Below the pieces are notes generated by a model that was not told the DNA's origin, ran no database searches, and worked only from the letters and a program-made list of their open reading frames with translations. This document shows, piece by piece, positions 34,518-46,914 of a DNA stretch of 64,000 nt. A program made the position numbers and the translations under genes. The stretch spans positions 1 through 64,000 of the forward strand of contig JBBIQS010000007.1 of the NCBI GenBank assembly GCA_037442205.1, in the 5' to 3' direction. Position 1 is the first letter of the stretch. Each line of letters begins with the position of its first letter. Origin of the DNA: JBBIQS01 sp037442205 (GTDB lineage Bacteria > Myxococcota > Myxococcia > Myxococcales > UBA5297).

Positions 34518-34869
34518 CTCACTCTCCCTTCCGCTCGTACAACAACCCAAACCCTCGCGGCTTGCCGCGCGGCACATTGAGCACCAGGCAAACACAAGCT
34601 CGACGAATCAAGTGTTTACGTCTTCGCCGGAGGGCAATGAGCGGGTAGAGGTGGTTTCGCCAGCAGAGGACGCGCACAGGTGGCAGTCGGTCCGAGTGCT
34701 GGAGAATCGTGGCCCCCCTGGACGACCGAGCATTCAGGCCTGCGGCACCGCGGATGAGCACCAAGGGCAGGGCGACGCGTTGCCCACCCGACCCCATTCA
34801 GCTTCGTCGCCGCAGCTTCGTAGGCAATCCAAGCCCCGCGGGACGTAGGGAAGGCACCGGAGGAACCTC
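34518..34869. other. Intergenic region between corrinoid operon and MDR gene
   Basis: About 350 bases between divergent genes, holding the promoters of both. I found no gene here, no cobalamin-riboswitch B12 box (GCCACTG does not occur upstream of the corrinoid gene), and no clear sigma-54 box. Confidence 0.5.
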
Positions 34870-35847
34870 ATGAAGGCTCTCTTTTTCGAGCGGTATGGCT
34901 CGCCCGATGTCCTCGAGCTCAAAGAGGTCGCCAAGCCGAGCCCCAAGGCGGACGAGGTGCTGATCAGGGTCCGCGCGGCGTCGGTCAATGCGCTCGACTG
35001 GCGCCTGGTGAGGGCCGATCCGTTCCCGGCGCGGTTCTTCAGCGGGCTGCTGAAGCCAAACTTCAACATCCCCGGAGCGGACGTCGCCGGAGTGGTCGAG
35101 GCGGTCGGCGCGAACGTGACCGCGTTTCGGCCCGGGGACGAGGTCTTCGGCGACATCTTCGAATCCGGATTAGGCGCCTTCGCCGAATACGTCTGCGCCA
35201 AGGAAAGCGCGCTGGTCGCCAAGCCGGCCAAGGTGACCTTCGAGGAAGCCGCGGCGGTGCCCACCGCGGCGGTCACCGCCCTGCAGGCGCTGCGCGACAA
35301 GGCCGGGGTTCGCTCGGGGCACAAGGTGCTGATCCATGGCGCCGGCGGCGGCGTGGGCACCTTCCTGGTGCAGCTGGCCAGGATGCTCGGCGCCGAGGTC
35401 TCCGCCGTCTGCGGCACCAAGAATGTCGAGCTGGTTCGCTCGCTCGGCGCACATCGGGTCATCGACTACACCAAAGAAGACTTCGCCAGGGATGGCGCGC
35501 GCTACGACGTGATCGTGGCGGCGAACGGTCGCCGCTCGATCTTCGATTACCGGCGGTCGCTGAGTGCCAACGGCGTCTACGTGATGGTCGGAGGAACCGG
35601 CGCGCAGATCTTCCAGGGACTGCTGCTGGGCCCGCTGCTCTCGGCGTTCGGCGACAAGTTGCTGCGCAGCCTGACGCTGAACAAGAGCATCAAGAAGAGC
35701 GACCTGGTCTTCCTGAGCGAACTGCTCGAGTCGGGCCAGCTCAAGCCGGTCATCGATCGCCGCTACCCGCTCCAGGAGGCCGCCAGCGCGATTGGCTACG
35801 TCGAAGGCGGTCACGCGCTCGGCAAGGTGGTGGTCACGGTGGCGTAG
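34870..35847 (+). CDS. MDR-family NAD(P)-dependent oxidoreductase (quinone oxidoreductase-like)
   Basis: A 325-aa zinc-independent medium-chain dehydrogenase. It has the GroES-like start (MKALFFERYGSPDVLELKEV), the central GADVAGVVEAVGANV segment and the Rossmann nucleotide site HGAGGGVGTFLVQLA near residues 155-169. No zinc ligands (GHE) are present, which points to quinone or enone reduction. It is cytoplasmic. AGGAAC sits just upstream of the ATG. It is divergent from the corrinoid operon; no functional link is proved. Confidence 0.9.
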   Translation: MKALFFERYGSPDVLELKEVAKPSPKADEVLIRVRAASVNALDWRLVRADPFPARFFSGLLKPNFNIPGADVAGVVEAVGANVTAFRPGDEVFGDIFESGLGAFAEYVCAKESALVAKPAKVTFEEAAAVPTAAVTALQALRDKAGVRSGHKVLIHGAGGGVGTFLVQLARMLGAEVSAVCGTKNVELVRSLGAHRVIDYTKEDFARDGARYDVIVAANGRRSIFDYRRSLSANGVYVMVGGTGAQIFQGLLLGPLLSAFGDKLLRSLTLNKSIKKSDLVFLSELLESGQLKPVIDRRYPLQEAASAIGYVEGGHALGKVVVTVA

Positions 35848-35853
35848 CGCGGA

Positions 35854-35887
35854 CCCGCAACTCGGGCCGCCCCGGTCGGTTTGCGGG
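35854..35887 (+). terminator. Candidate terminator hairpin after the MDR gene
   Basis: CCCGCAA (35854-35860) and TTGCGGG (35881-35887) form a 7-bp stem with a 20-nt loop, just after the stop codon. There is no T-run. Confidence 0.35.
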
Positions 35888-36084
35888 CTTCGCCGGATGC
35901 CGGGCCGAGGTCGGCGAATGCCAGCCCCGACTGTCGGGAAGGGCGATTTGTGGCCGACCAACCACATTCGCCAACCTCCTCGGCAGCGTCGGTTCAGCGG
36001 GTCCCTTGCCCGGCCTTCTCCAGCTCGCAGCGCTCGCCGCGGCCCATCCCGACGCCAGGCCTGCGCCCCTCCAGGAGACGAGAG

Positions 36085-36510
36085 ATGCGGCATTCCCACG
36101 CGGCGGCGACGGCGCTCCTGTTCCTCGCCTGCCGGGTCCAGGTCGACATCCCCGCCGACGCCAAGCTCACCTGCCTCTCCGACGACAACAAGTGCCTCTC
36201 CCCCTCGGAGATCCTCGACCGCAAGCCCTGCACCGCTGACGCCGACTGCGACGACGGCGTCTTCTGCAACGGCCCGGAGACCTGCGACGGCCACTTCTGC
36301 CGCGCCGGCGCGCCTCCCTGCGTCGCCCCCTTCGCCTGCGTCAGCAGCACCTGCCTCGAGGCGGCCAGGCAGTGCGACATTCGCGTCGACCACGGCAAGT
36401 GCGCCCCGATCGACGTCGGCGGCAGCCAGCAGCCGACCTACTGCAACCCGGTCGCCGGCATCCGGGACGCCAGCGGATTGCCCGAGACCGCCGGTCTCGA
36501 CGACACTTGA
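36085..36510 (+). CDS. Small cysteine-rich lipoprotein
   Basis: A 141-aa protein with a lipoprotein signal (MRHSHAAATALLFLAC; lipobox FLAC, Cys16). The mature part is cysteine-rich, with a repeated CTADADCDDGVFC-type module (DxDCDDG) that may bind calcium or form disulfides. The length is short for this class. AGGAGA lies 6 nt before the ATG. It is followed after 28 bp by the 1351-aa NHL lipoprotein in the same direction, so they may be co-transcribed. Confidence 0.8.
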   Translation: MRHSHAAATALLFLACRVQVDIPADAKLTCLSDDNKCLSPSEILDRKPCTADADCDDGVFCNGPETCDGHFCRAGAPPCVAPFACVSSTCLEAARQCDIRVDHGKCAPIDVGGSQQPTYCNPVAGIRDASGLPETAGLDDT

Positions 36511-36538
36511 GCGGCCCTTTCCTGAGGAGGGACTTGCG

Positions 36539-40594
<4,056 letters not shown>

Positions 40595-40849
40595 GCGAAG
40601 GCGGGAAAGCCGCGAAATTTTGGGCCGTTGGAGGATGTGATCCGCGGGCGCTTGGCCCCGCCGCGATCCTCGGCCGCCGGCGGATTGCTGCGATTCGCCG
40701 GGCGATCCCTTTCCCTTGGCGGCCTTGTCCCTCGCTGGGACGACGTCGCCAGTGCCCGTTTGTCCGAGTAGAGTGCCGCCAGGTCGCAAGACCGGGGGGA
40801 GTTCGACGGGTGCGCTGGCGTGCCCGTCCGTCGCCGGGAGAGGGCTCGA

Positions 40850-43800
40850 ATGTTTCCGCGAAGCGCATGGCTGCTGCTGCTGGCGATCGCCGGCTGCACC
40901 CGACCGGCCCGTTCATCGGAGGTGCCCGCCGAGCTCGGTTCCTTGTCGCAGGCGGTGGGGACGATCCCCGAGTCGGTGCAGGCCGTCGCTTCCGGCGCCT
41001 CCTGCACCATGCCGCTGATCGCCGCCGGTATGTCGCACACCTTGGCAATCAAGAGCGACGGCACGGTGTGGGCCTGGGGTGAAAACAGCTATGGGCAGCT
41101 GGGCGATGGGACCTCGACCAACGTTGCCTCACCGGTGCAAGTTACCGGGCTCACTGGGGTAATGGCGGTGGGTGCTGGCTGGTACCACTCGGTGGCGCTG
41201 AAGGGCGATGGCACTGTCTGGACGTGGGGCCGCAACGAGGTTGGGCAACTGGGCACCGGGACCCAGATAGATGGGCTTGTGCCGGTGCAGGTAAGCGGGC
41301 TGTCCGCGATCGTTGCCGTGGCCGCGGGAGCCGAGCACACCGTTGCGCTCAAGAGCGATGGCACCGTCTGGGCATGGGGACACAACAACCTCGGCCAGCT
41401 GGGCGACGGAACTCAGATCAGCAGCAGCACGCCGGTGCAGGTGAGTGGGCTGAGTGGGGTGTCTGCGGTGGCCGCCGGGTACCTGCACACGGTGGCGCTC
41501 AATGGCGACGGGTCGGTTTGGGCCTGGGGCTACAACAGCAACGGACAGCTAGGCGACGCGCGCTCGACCGACAGGCACCTTACCCCGTGGAAGGTACCCG
41601 GGCTGGCGGGGGTGGTGGCGGTGGCCGCCGGCTGGTACCACACCGTGGCGCTCGTCGGCGACGGCGCGGTCTGGGCTTGGGGAGACGGATCCTTCGGGCA
41701 GCTTGGCGGCATCCCGCGGAGCCCGCCGACGGCGCCGGTGGCCGGGGTGGCCGGAGTAGCAGCAGTGGCGGCGGGCAGGTACCACACCGTCTTTCTCAAG
41801 AGCGACGGCACGGTACAGGTCTTGGGCTCCAATTACTTCGGACAGCGGGGCGACGGCACCACTGTGCCCGGGAGCCTGATGCCGGTGAGCGGGTTGTCCG
41901 GGGTCACGGCGGTGGCAGCAGGTGCCGATTACACGGTGGCGCTCAAGAGCGATGGAACCCTCTGGGCCTGGGGGTTTCCTGGAAAAGGCCAGCTGGGCGA
42001 CGCGACCACTGCCTATCGCAGCTCGCCGTTCCCAGTAACCCGCCTGGACGGATTGGCGGCGGTGGCCGCCGGCGGCGACCAGACGGTCACAGTCAGTCGC
42101 GATGGCACCGTCTGGGCGTCGGGCGACAATTCCCACGGTCAGCACGGGGACGGGACCATGCGGGGGCGGAGCTCGCCGGAGCAAGTGGCCTCGCTGACCG
42201 GGGTTTCGGCGGTGGCAGCGGGCCTCTGGCACTCCGCCGCGCTCAGAAGCGACGGGACGATCTGGATGTGGGGGGAAAATTCCTACGGACGGGCTGGCAC
42301 CGGGACACGCTCACTGTGGCTGACCGCTCCCACGCTGGTGAGCGGGCTGCCGACGATGATCGCGGTGGCGACCGGCGACGTCCACACGGTTGCGCTGGCG
42401 AGCGATGGATCCGTCTGGGCTTGGGGCGACAACGGCTACCTACAGGTGGGCCACTCGACCGCCAACGCTTGCCAGGAGGTGCCGTGGCAGGTGACCGGGT
42501 TGTCAGGGATCACCGCGGTGGCGGCCGGAGCCACCCATAACGTGGCGCTGAAGGGCGACGGCTCTGTCTGGACCTGGGGCTACTCGGCGAACGGACAGCT
42601 TGGCCGGCCTTTCGTGCTCGGGAATGATTTGCCAGGCAAGGTGAATGCGCTGACCAGTGTCGCTGCGGTGGCTGCAGGTGGCGCACACACGGTGGCGCTC
42701 AAGAGCGATGGTTCAGTCTGGGCCTGGGGTGACAACACCTATGGGCAGCTTGGTGACGGGACCACGGCGGGGCGAGTCACGCCAGGGCAAGTGAGCCTGG
42801 CAACCGGGATCTCGGCGGTGGCTGCTGGCTCCTTGCATACCGTTGCGCTGAAGATCGATGGGACAGTCTGGACCTGGGGGGAAAACAGCTGGGGACAGCT
42901 AGGCGATGGGAGCACAGTGCAGCGGGTCGTCCCGGTACAGGTAGCCGGACTGACCGGGGTCGTGGCAGTGGCCGCCGGCTGGTACCACTCGGCGGCGCTC
43001 AAGGGCGATGGCACGGTCTGGACCTGGGGCTACGACGGCGTGGGGCAGCTGGGAGACGGCAATCCCGGAGCCAAGGCGGTCGCCGGACCCGGTCTCTTCG
43101 CCTTCCAGGCTCAGGCCTGCGCCTCGGTGCCCGTCGCCGCCAACGGCGCCTGCATTTCCGCGGTCTGCACCGGCCACGGAACCTGCTCGAGCGGGACCTG
43201 CACCTGCGACACCGGTTTCCTGGGATCGTCCTGCCAGTTCAGCGACGCCGCCACTTGCCTCGGCCATGGCGCGGTGCAGGCTGATGGCAGCTGCCTTTGC
43301 TCGGCCGGCTTCGCGAGCGCCAATTGCGGCCAGTGCGCGGCGGACTACTATGGCTATCCGAGCTGCACCTTCTGCCAGGCGGCGACCAGCTGCGGCGGCC
43401 ATGGAACCTGCACCGCGACCGGGATCTGCTCCTGCGGCGTCGGGTTCGCGGGTGCCGACTGCGGCCAATGCGCGCCGGACTACTACGGCTATCCGAGCTG
43501 CACCTTCTGCCAGGCGGCAACGACCTGCGGCAGCCACGGAACCTGCGCCGCGACCGGGGTCTGCTCCTGCGGCGTCGGGTTCGCTGGTGCCGACTGCGGC
43601 CAATGTGCGCCGGACTACTACGGCTTTCCTGACTGCATGTTCTGCCAGGCGGCGACCAACTGTGGCGGCCACGGGACCTGCACCGCGACCGGGATCTGCT
43701 CTTGCGGCGCTGGGTTCGCCGGTGCCGACTGTGGCCAATGCGCGCCGGACTATTACGGCTATCCGAGCTGCACCTTCTGCCAGGCGGCAACGACCTGCGA

Positions 43801-44293
43801 CAGCCACGGGACCTGCACCGCGACCGGGATCTGCTCCTGCAGCCCCGGCTTCATCGGGCCCGGCTGCGAGTTCAGCGACGCGGCGACCTGCAACGGCCAC
43901 GGTGCCGCCCAGAGCGACGGCAGCTGCCTCTGCACGACCGGTTTCGCCGGCGCTGGCTGCGGCGAGTGCGCAGCGGGATTCGCCGGCTATCCTGCGTGCG
44001 CTGCGGCTCCCGACGCCGGCTCGGTCGAGTCGGACGCCGGGCCAATCGAGATGGATGCTGGCCCTGGTTCCGACGCCGGCCCAGGCGAATCGGACGCCGG
44101 GCCAATCGAGGTGGATGCCGGATCCGCTGCTCTCGATGCTAGCCTCGCCGAGCTCGATGCAGGACTCGCCGGCGGACTCCAGCCAGCCTCCTGCGGCTGC
44201 AGCGCCGGCCCCGCCTCCGCCCCCGAGATTCTTCTGGCGCTGGCGGGGCTGGCCGCGGTGAGCCCGCGCCGGAGGCGCCGAACGATCCGCTGA
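40850..44293 (+). CDS. RCC1-repeat, EGF-like, MYXO-CTERM protein with lipobox
   Basis: An 1147-aa protein. It starts with a lipoprotein signal (lipobox IAGC, Cys16). Residues about 55-745 are some 14 RCC1-like repeats (GVxAVAAGxxHTVALKSDGTVWAWGxNxxGQLGDGT). About 760-1045 are EGF-like cysteine modules, including four of 45 residues encoded by a near-perfect 135-bp DNA repeat. An Asp/Ser-rich linker (SDAG, MDAG, VDAG) leads to the C-terminal MYXO-CTERM tail: SCGCSAGP, a hydrophobic helix and RRRRR. This tail is a sorting signal of Myxococcota surface proteins. The lipobox and tail would give two anchors. GGGAGAGGG precedes ATG 40850. Confidence 0.9.
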   Translation: MFPRSAWLLLLAIAGCTRPARSSEVPAELGSLSQAVGTIPESVQAVASGASCTMPLIAAGMSHTLAIKSDGTVWAWGENSYGQLGDGTSTNVASPVQVTGLTGVMAVGAGWYHSVALKGDGTVWTWGRNEVGQLGTGTQIDGLVPVQVSGLSAIVAVAAGAEHTVALKSDGTVWAWGHNNLGQLGDGTQISSSTPVQVSGLSGVSAVAAGYLHTVALNGDGSVWAWGYNSNGQLGDARSTDRHLTPWKVPGLAGVVAVAAGWYHTVALVGDGAVWAWGDGSFGQLGGIPRSPPTAPVAGVAGVAAVAAGRYHTVFLKSDGTVQVLGSNYFGQRGDGTTVPGSLMPVSGLSGVTAVAAGADYTVALKSDGTLWAWGFPGKGQLGDATTAYRSSPFPVTRLDGLAAVAAGGDQTVTVSRDGTVWASGDNSHGQHGDGTMRGRSSPEQVASLTGVSAVAAGLWHSAALRSDGTIWMWGENSYGRAGTGTRSLWLTAPTLVSGLPTMIAVATGDVHTVALASDGSVWAWGDNGYLQVGHSTANACQEVPWQVTGLSGITAVAAGATHNVALKGDGSVWTWGYSANGQLGRPFVLGNDLPGKVNALTSVAAVAAGGAHTVALKSDGSVWAWGDNTYGQLGDGTTAGRVTPGQVSLATGISAVAAGSLHTVALKIDGTVWTWGENSWGQLGDGSTVQRVVPVQVAGLTGVVAVAAGWYHSAALKGDGTVWTWGYDGVGQLGDGNPGAKAVAGPGLFAFQAQACASVPVAANGACISAVCTGHGTCSSGTCTCDTGFLGSSCQFSDAATCLGHGAVQADGSCLCSAGFASANCGQCAADYYGYPSCTFCQAATSCGGHGTCTATGICSCGVGFAGADCGQCAPDYYGYPSCTFCQAATTCGSHGTCAATGVCSCGVGFAGADCGQCAPDYYGFPDCMFCQAATNCGGHGTCTATGICSCGAGFAGADCGQCAPDYYGYPSCTFCQAATTCDSHGTCTATGICSCSPGFIGPGCEFSDAATCNGHGAAQSDGSCLCTTGFAGAGCGECAAGFAGYPACAAAPDAGSVESDAGPIEMDAGPGSDAGPGESDAGPIEVDAGSAALDASLAELDAGLAGGLQPASCGCSAGPASAPEILLALAGLAAVSPRRRRRTIR
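43330..43869 (+). repeat. Tandem 135-bp repeat, four copies
   Basis: The sequence GGACTACTAYGGC recurs at about 43342, 43477, 43612 and 43747, exactly 135 bp apart. It encodes EGF-like modules CGQCAPDYYGYPSC...CQAAT...CGxHGTC inside the RCC1/MYXO-CTERM protein. The copies are nearly identical at the DNA level. Confidence 0.85.
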
Positions 44294-44400
44294 GCCCGAT
44301 CCGAAGAATTCGAGCGTTCATCGCTGCTTAGGCCTGCAACCTTGAGCTTCGCGCATCGTCCTGCCAGCATCACCGTTCCCAACCCCACAAAGGACCGCCG

Positions 44401-46008
44401 ATGAACCGCCGTATCCTCGCCGCGACGCTGGGCCTGAGCCTGGCCGCCTGCGCCACCACCCCGCCGCGCTATCAGGCTCGCCCGCTGGCGCCTCCCGCAG
44501 CCCGGCTGTTCGAGCTCACCGAGTCCACCGGACCGGGGCTCTACGGCTCCATCGACCTCGAGCGGCTGCGCGAGCTCGGCCTGGTCGCCTCGCCCCAGGG
44601 CAAAGACGGCGCCGCCAAGAAGTCTGGCTCGCTGGGCACGATGCTCGTCTCGGGGCTGGCCTCGGCCACCACCGTCTCCAACGACGAGGGGCAGCGGCAG
44701 CTCTTCGCGCGGCTGGCGGTCTACGGCGCGGTGCTCTCCGAGTGGACCGCCTGGCCCCACGTCCAGAAGCTGGGCTTCTCGATCCCGATCACCAATCCCG
44801 AGGACAAGGAGTTCATCAAGTCCAGCCTGCTGCTGATCGCCGTCGACCGCGGCGAGGCCGCCAACCGCGAGGTGCTGCAGGGCTTCCTGGCGCTGGGCCG
44901 GGCCGCCGCGGCCCGCAGCGGGGAGCTGCTCACCACCCACGGCGGGGCCCTGTGCATCGAGCGGCCCGAGCTCCCCTTCCCGCTCTGCCTCAGCGGCGGC
45001 GACGGCTACTACGCCCTCGGCACCCAGCCGGCGCTGGTCAAGGCCTCCGAGCAGCTGGCCGCGGCGCCCTCGACCGCGCGCGCCGCCCAGGCCTCGCCGA
45101 TGGGGCTGCGCTTCCGCATGGATCCGATGGGCCGGGCCGAGCTCCGCGTCGAGGGGACCGCCGCGCTCGCGGTCTCGGTGCGCCTCGACGGAGTGCAGCC
45201 GAAGATGGTCGCCCAGCTCGAGGGAATGGTGCGCGGCTACCTCGCCCGCTGGGACGAGGACCAGCAGACCAAGCGCGAGCTGCTGGCCGCCACCCTCGCC
45301 GAGACCAACGCCACCCTGGCCGCCGATCCCCAGGCGCCGGCCGGGCTCAAGGCCGCCGCCCAGAAGCTGACCCCGGAGTCGATCACCGATCGCGACGGCT
45401 ACCTGCGCCAGGTCCGCCAGTCCTTCAAGATCGAGCCCCTCGAGCGCGGGCTGGCGATGAGCCTGTCGCTCCCGGCGGCGCTGGTGAGCAATGTCGGCAG
45501 CTCGATGTCCGAGATGAACGCGCCGGTGGTGGTCGGCGTGGTGGGAGTGCTGGCGGCGATCGCCATCCCCAACTTCATCAAGTTCCAGTGCCGCTCCAAG
45601 CAGAGCGAAGCCAAGGCCAATCTGAAGGGCCTTTACACCTCCGAGCGCGCCTTCCAGGCCGAGATGAACCGCTGGTCGGAGAGCTTCCAGGAGATCGGCT
45701 TCCAGCCCGAGCCCGGCACCCGCTACAACTACTGCCTCGGCGCCTCCTGCCTGCCCTGCACGTTCGCCGGCTGCAGGCAGGTCGCCAAGGGCGCCAATCC
45801 CTGCGCGGTGGCTCCGGCCCAGGCCCCGATCCCGGCGCCGGTCCCGACCAATCTCAAGGGGCGCAAGAGCGCGCCGCCGCCTCCGCCGGCCGAGCCGCCG
45901 CAGATGTGCGCCTTCGCCCAGCTCAGCTCGGGAGCCGAGAGCAACTACGACGTATGGCTGATCGGGCCGGACGGAGAGCTGGCGCACCCGGCCGAAGGCT
46001 GCCGCTGA
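44401..46008 (+). CDS. Lipoprotein with internal type IV pilin-like helix
   Basis: A 535-aa protein. It begins with a lipoprotein signal (lipobox LAAC, Cys17). Residues about 40-370 are a soluble domain I do not recognise. Residues 376-392 read VVVGVVGVLAAIAIPNF, then FQCRSKQSEAKANLKGLY: this is the helix and start of a type IV pilin/pseudopilin (compare ...VVVAIIGILAAIAIPNFLKF). The usual prepilin peptidase site and Glu5 are missing; in pilin register the Glu is at position 3. The C-terminal part has Cys-rich and proline-rich segments. It looks like a lipoprotein with an embedded pilin-like helix and hairpin. Confidence 0.8.
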   Translation: MNRRILAATLGLSLAACATTPPRYQARPLAPPAARLFELTESTGPGLYGSIDLERLRELGLVASPQGKDGAAKKSGSLGTMLVSGLASATTVSNDEGQRQLFARLAVYGAVLSEWTAWPHVQKLGFSIPITNPEDKEFIKSSLLLIAVDRGEAANREVLQGFLALGRAAAARSGELLTTHGGALCIERPELPFPLCLSGGDGYYALGTQPALVKASEQLAAAPSTARAAQASPMGLRFRMDPMGRAELRVEGTAALAVSVRLDGVQPKMVAQLEGMVRGYLARWDEDQQTKRELLAATLAETNATLAADPQAPAGLKAAAQKLTPESITDRDGYLRQVRQSFKIEPLERGLAMSLSLPAALVSNVGSSMSEMNAPVVVGVVGVLAAIAIPNFIKFQCRSKQSEAKANLKGLYTSERAFQAEMNRWSESFQEIGFQPEPGTRYNYCLGASCLPCTFAGCRQVAKGANPCAVAPAQAPIPAPVPTNLKGRKSAPPPPPAEPPQMCAFAQLSSGAESNYDVWLIGPDGELAHPAEGCR

Positions 46009-46023
46009 GCCCAGAGTTGGCGC

Positions 46024-46049
46024 CGGGCCGGATCGCCGGATCCGGCCCG
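46024..46049. terminator. Strong bidirectional terminator hairpin
   Basis: CGGGCCGGATC-GCCG-GATCCGGCCCG is a perfect 11-bp stem with a 4-nt loop, between the convergent genes ending at 46008 and 46102. No long T-run is seen, but the stem is very strong. Confidence 0.6.
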
Positions 46050-46101
46050 TGAATCGAGCGCCGGGCCCGCGCCCGAATCCGGGCCGCGAGCTCGCCGCCG
46101 C

Positions 46102-46770
46102 CTACGGCGCGGTGACGGTGAAGAAATAGGTCTTCAGGGTCTCGCCGAGGTTGAAGGAGCCGTTGCCCAGCTTCTCGGTGTACTCGTAGGTGAAGGTGCC
46201 GTTGCCGTCGCCGGTGGCGATGAACGGCGGGTCGTAGGCGTTGAGGCTGACGTCGGTCGGCGCCCAGACCTTGAGGTTGCCGGCGCCCTCGGGGGCGAAG
46301 GCGAAGTTGAAGGTCTGGCCGGCGCTCATCCCCTGACAGTCGGTGACGAAGCTGGTGACCGTGCCGTCGTAGAGCCTCTCGCACCCGTCCTTGGCGCACT
46401 TGGGCGTGGCGTTCGACTTCACCAAGTTGCCTTCCATGGTGCTGGTGCAGTCGCTGAAGCCGAATTGCGTGCCGAGCTGGGTCGGCATGATGTGCGCCTT
46501 GAAGGTGTGGCTGTACTTGCTGCCGAGGACGCAGTAGGCGCCGCACGTGCCGCCGCCATCGGTGCCGGCGTCGCTGACTCCGGCGTCGTGATTGCCGCTG
46601 CCGCCGTCGCTGCCCAGGCTTCCAGCGTCGCCGGCATCGCCGGTGTCGCCGCCGGCGTCGCTGTCGCCACCGCTACCTCCGCCGGCATCGGGGTTCGTGC
46701 CCGCGTTGGGCGTGCCGCAGGCGGCGGCGAGGGCGAGGACGAGAGCAAAGAGGAGATTGCGGACCAGCAC
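46102..46770 (-). CDS. Putative lipoprotein of unknown function
   Basis: A 222-aa protein with lipobox AAAC after a hydrophobic signal (LVRNLLFALVLALAAAC). The N-terminal part (about 25-80) is a Ser/Asp/Gly linker rich in DAG. The mature domain has several cysteines (CGAYCVLGSKYSHTF, SDCTSTME, CAKDGCERLY) and a beta-rich C-terminus. No known domain. GTG 46770 has GAGGTG upstream and gives the correct signal peptide; the frame is open far upstream without any signal. Confidence 0.75.
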   Translation of the reverse strand: MLVRNLLFALVLALAAACGTPNAGTNPDAGGGSGGDSDAGGDTGDAGDAGSLGSDGGSGNHDAGVSDAGTDGGGTCGAYCVLGSKYSHTFKAHIMPTQLGTQFGFSDCTSTMEGNLVKSNATPKCAKDGCERLYDGTVTSFVTDCQGMSAGQTFNFAFAPEGAGNLKVWAPTDVSLNAYDPPFIATGDGNGTFTYEYTEKLGNGSFNLGETLKTYFFTVTAP

Positions 46771-46914
46771 GAGGCACCTCGAATCGGCGTCAGGGAAGGC
46801 GCACAAAAGACCATCCTTGGGACCCTTTGCCAAGTCCGCCCCCTTGCCCAGACGACCGGCACCCGCTCCTATGATGGCTGAACCAATAGGGATTCGGGCT
46901 CCGATGGTATTCCA

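Noticed and set aside
34519..34797. Minus-strand 92-codon frame upstream of the corrinoid gene
   Set aside because: It overlaps the likely promoter region, has a basic low-complexity composition and no homology that I recognise.
34518..34869. Cobalamin riboswitch upstream of the corrinoid operon
   Set aside because: I looked for the B12 box and found the GCCACTG match only inside the coding region, not in the leader.
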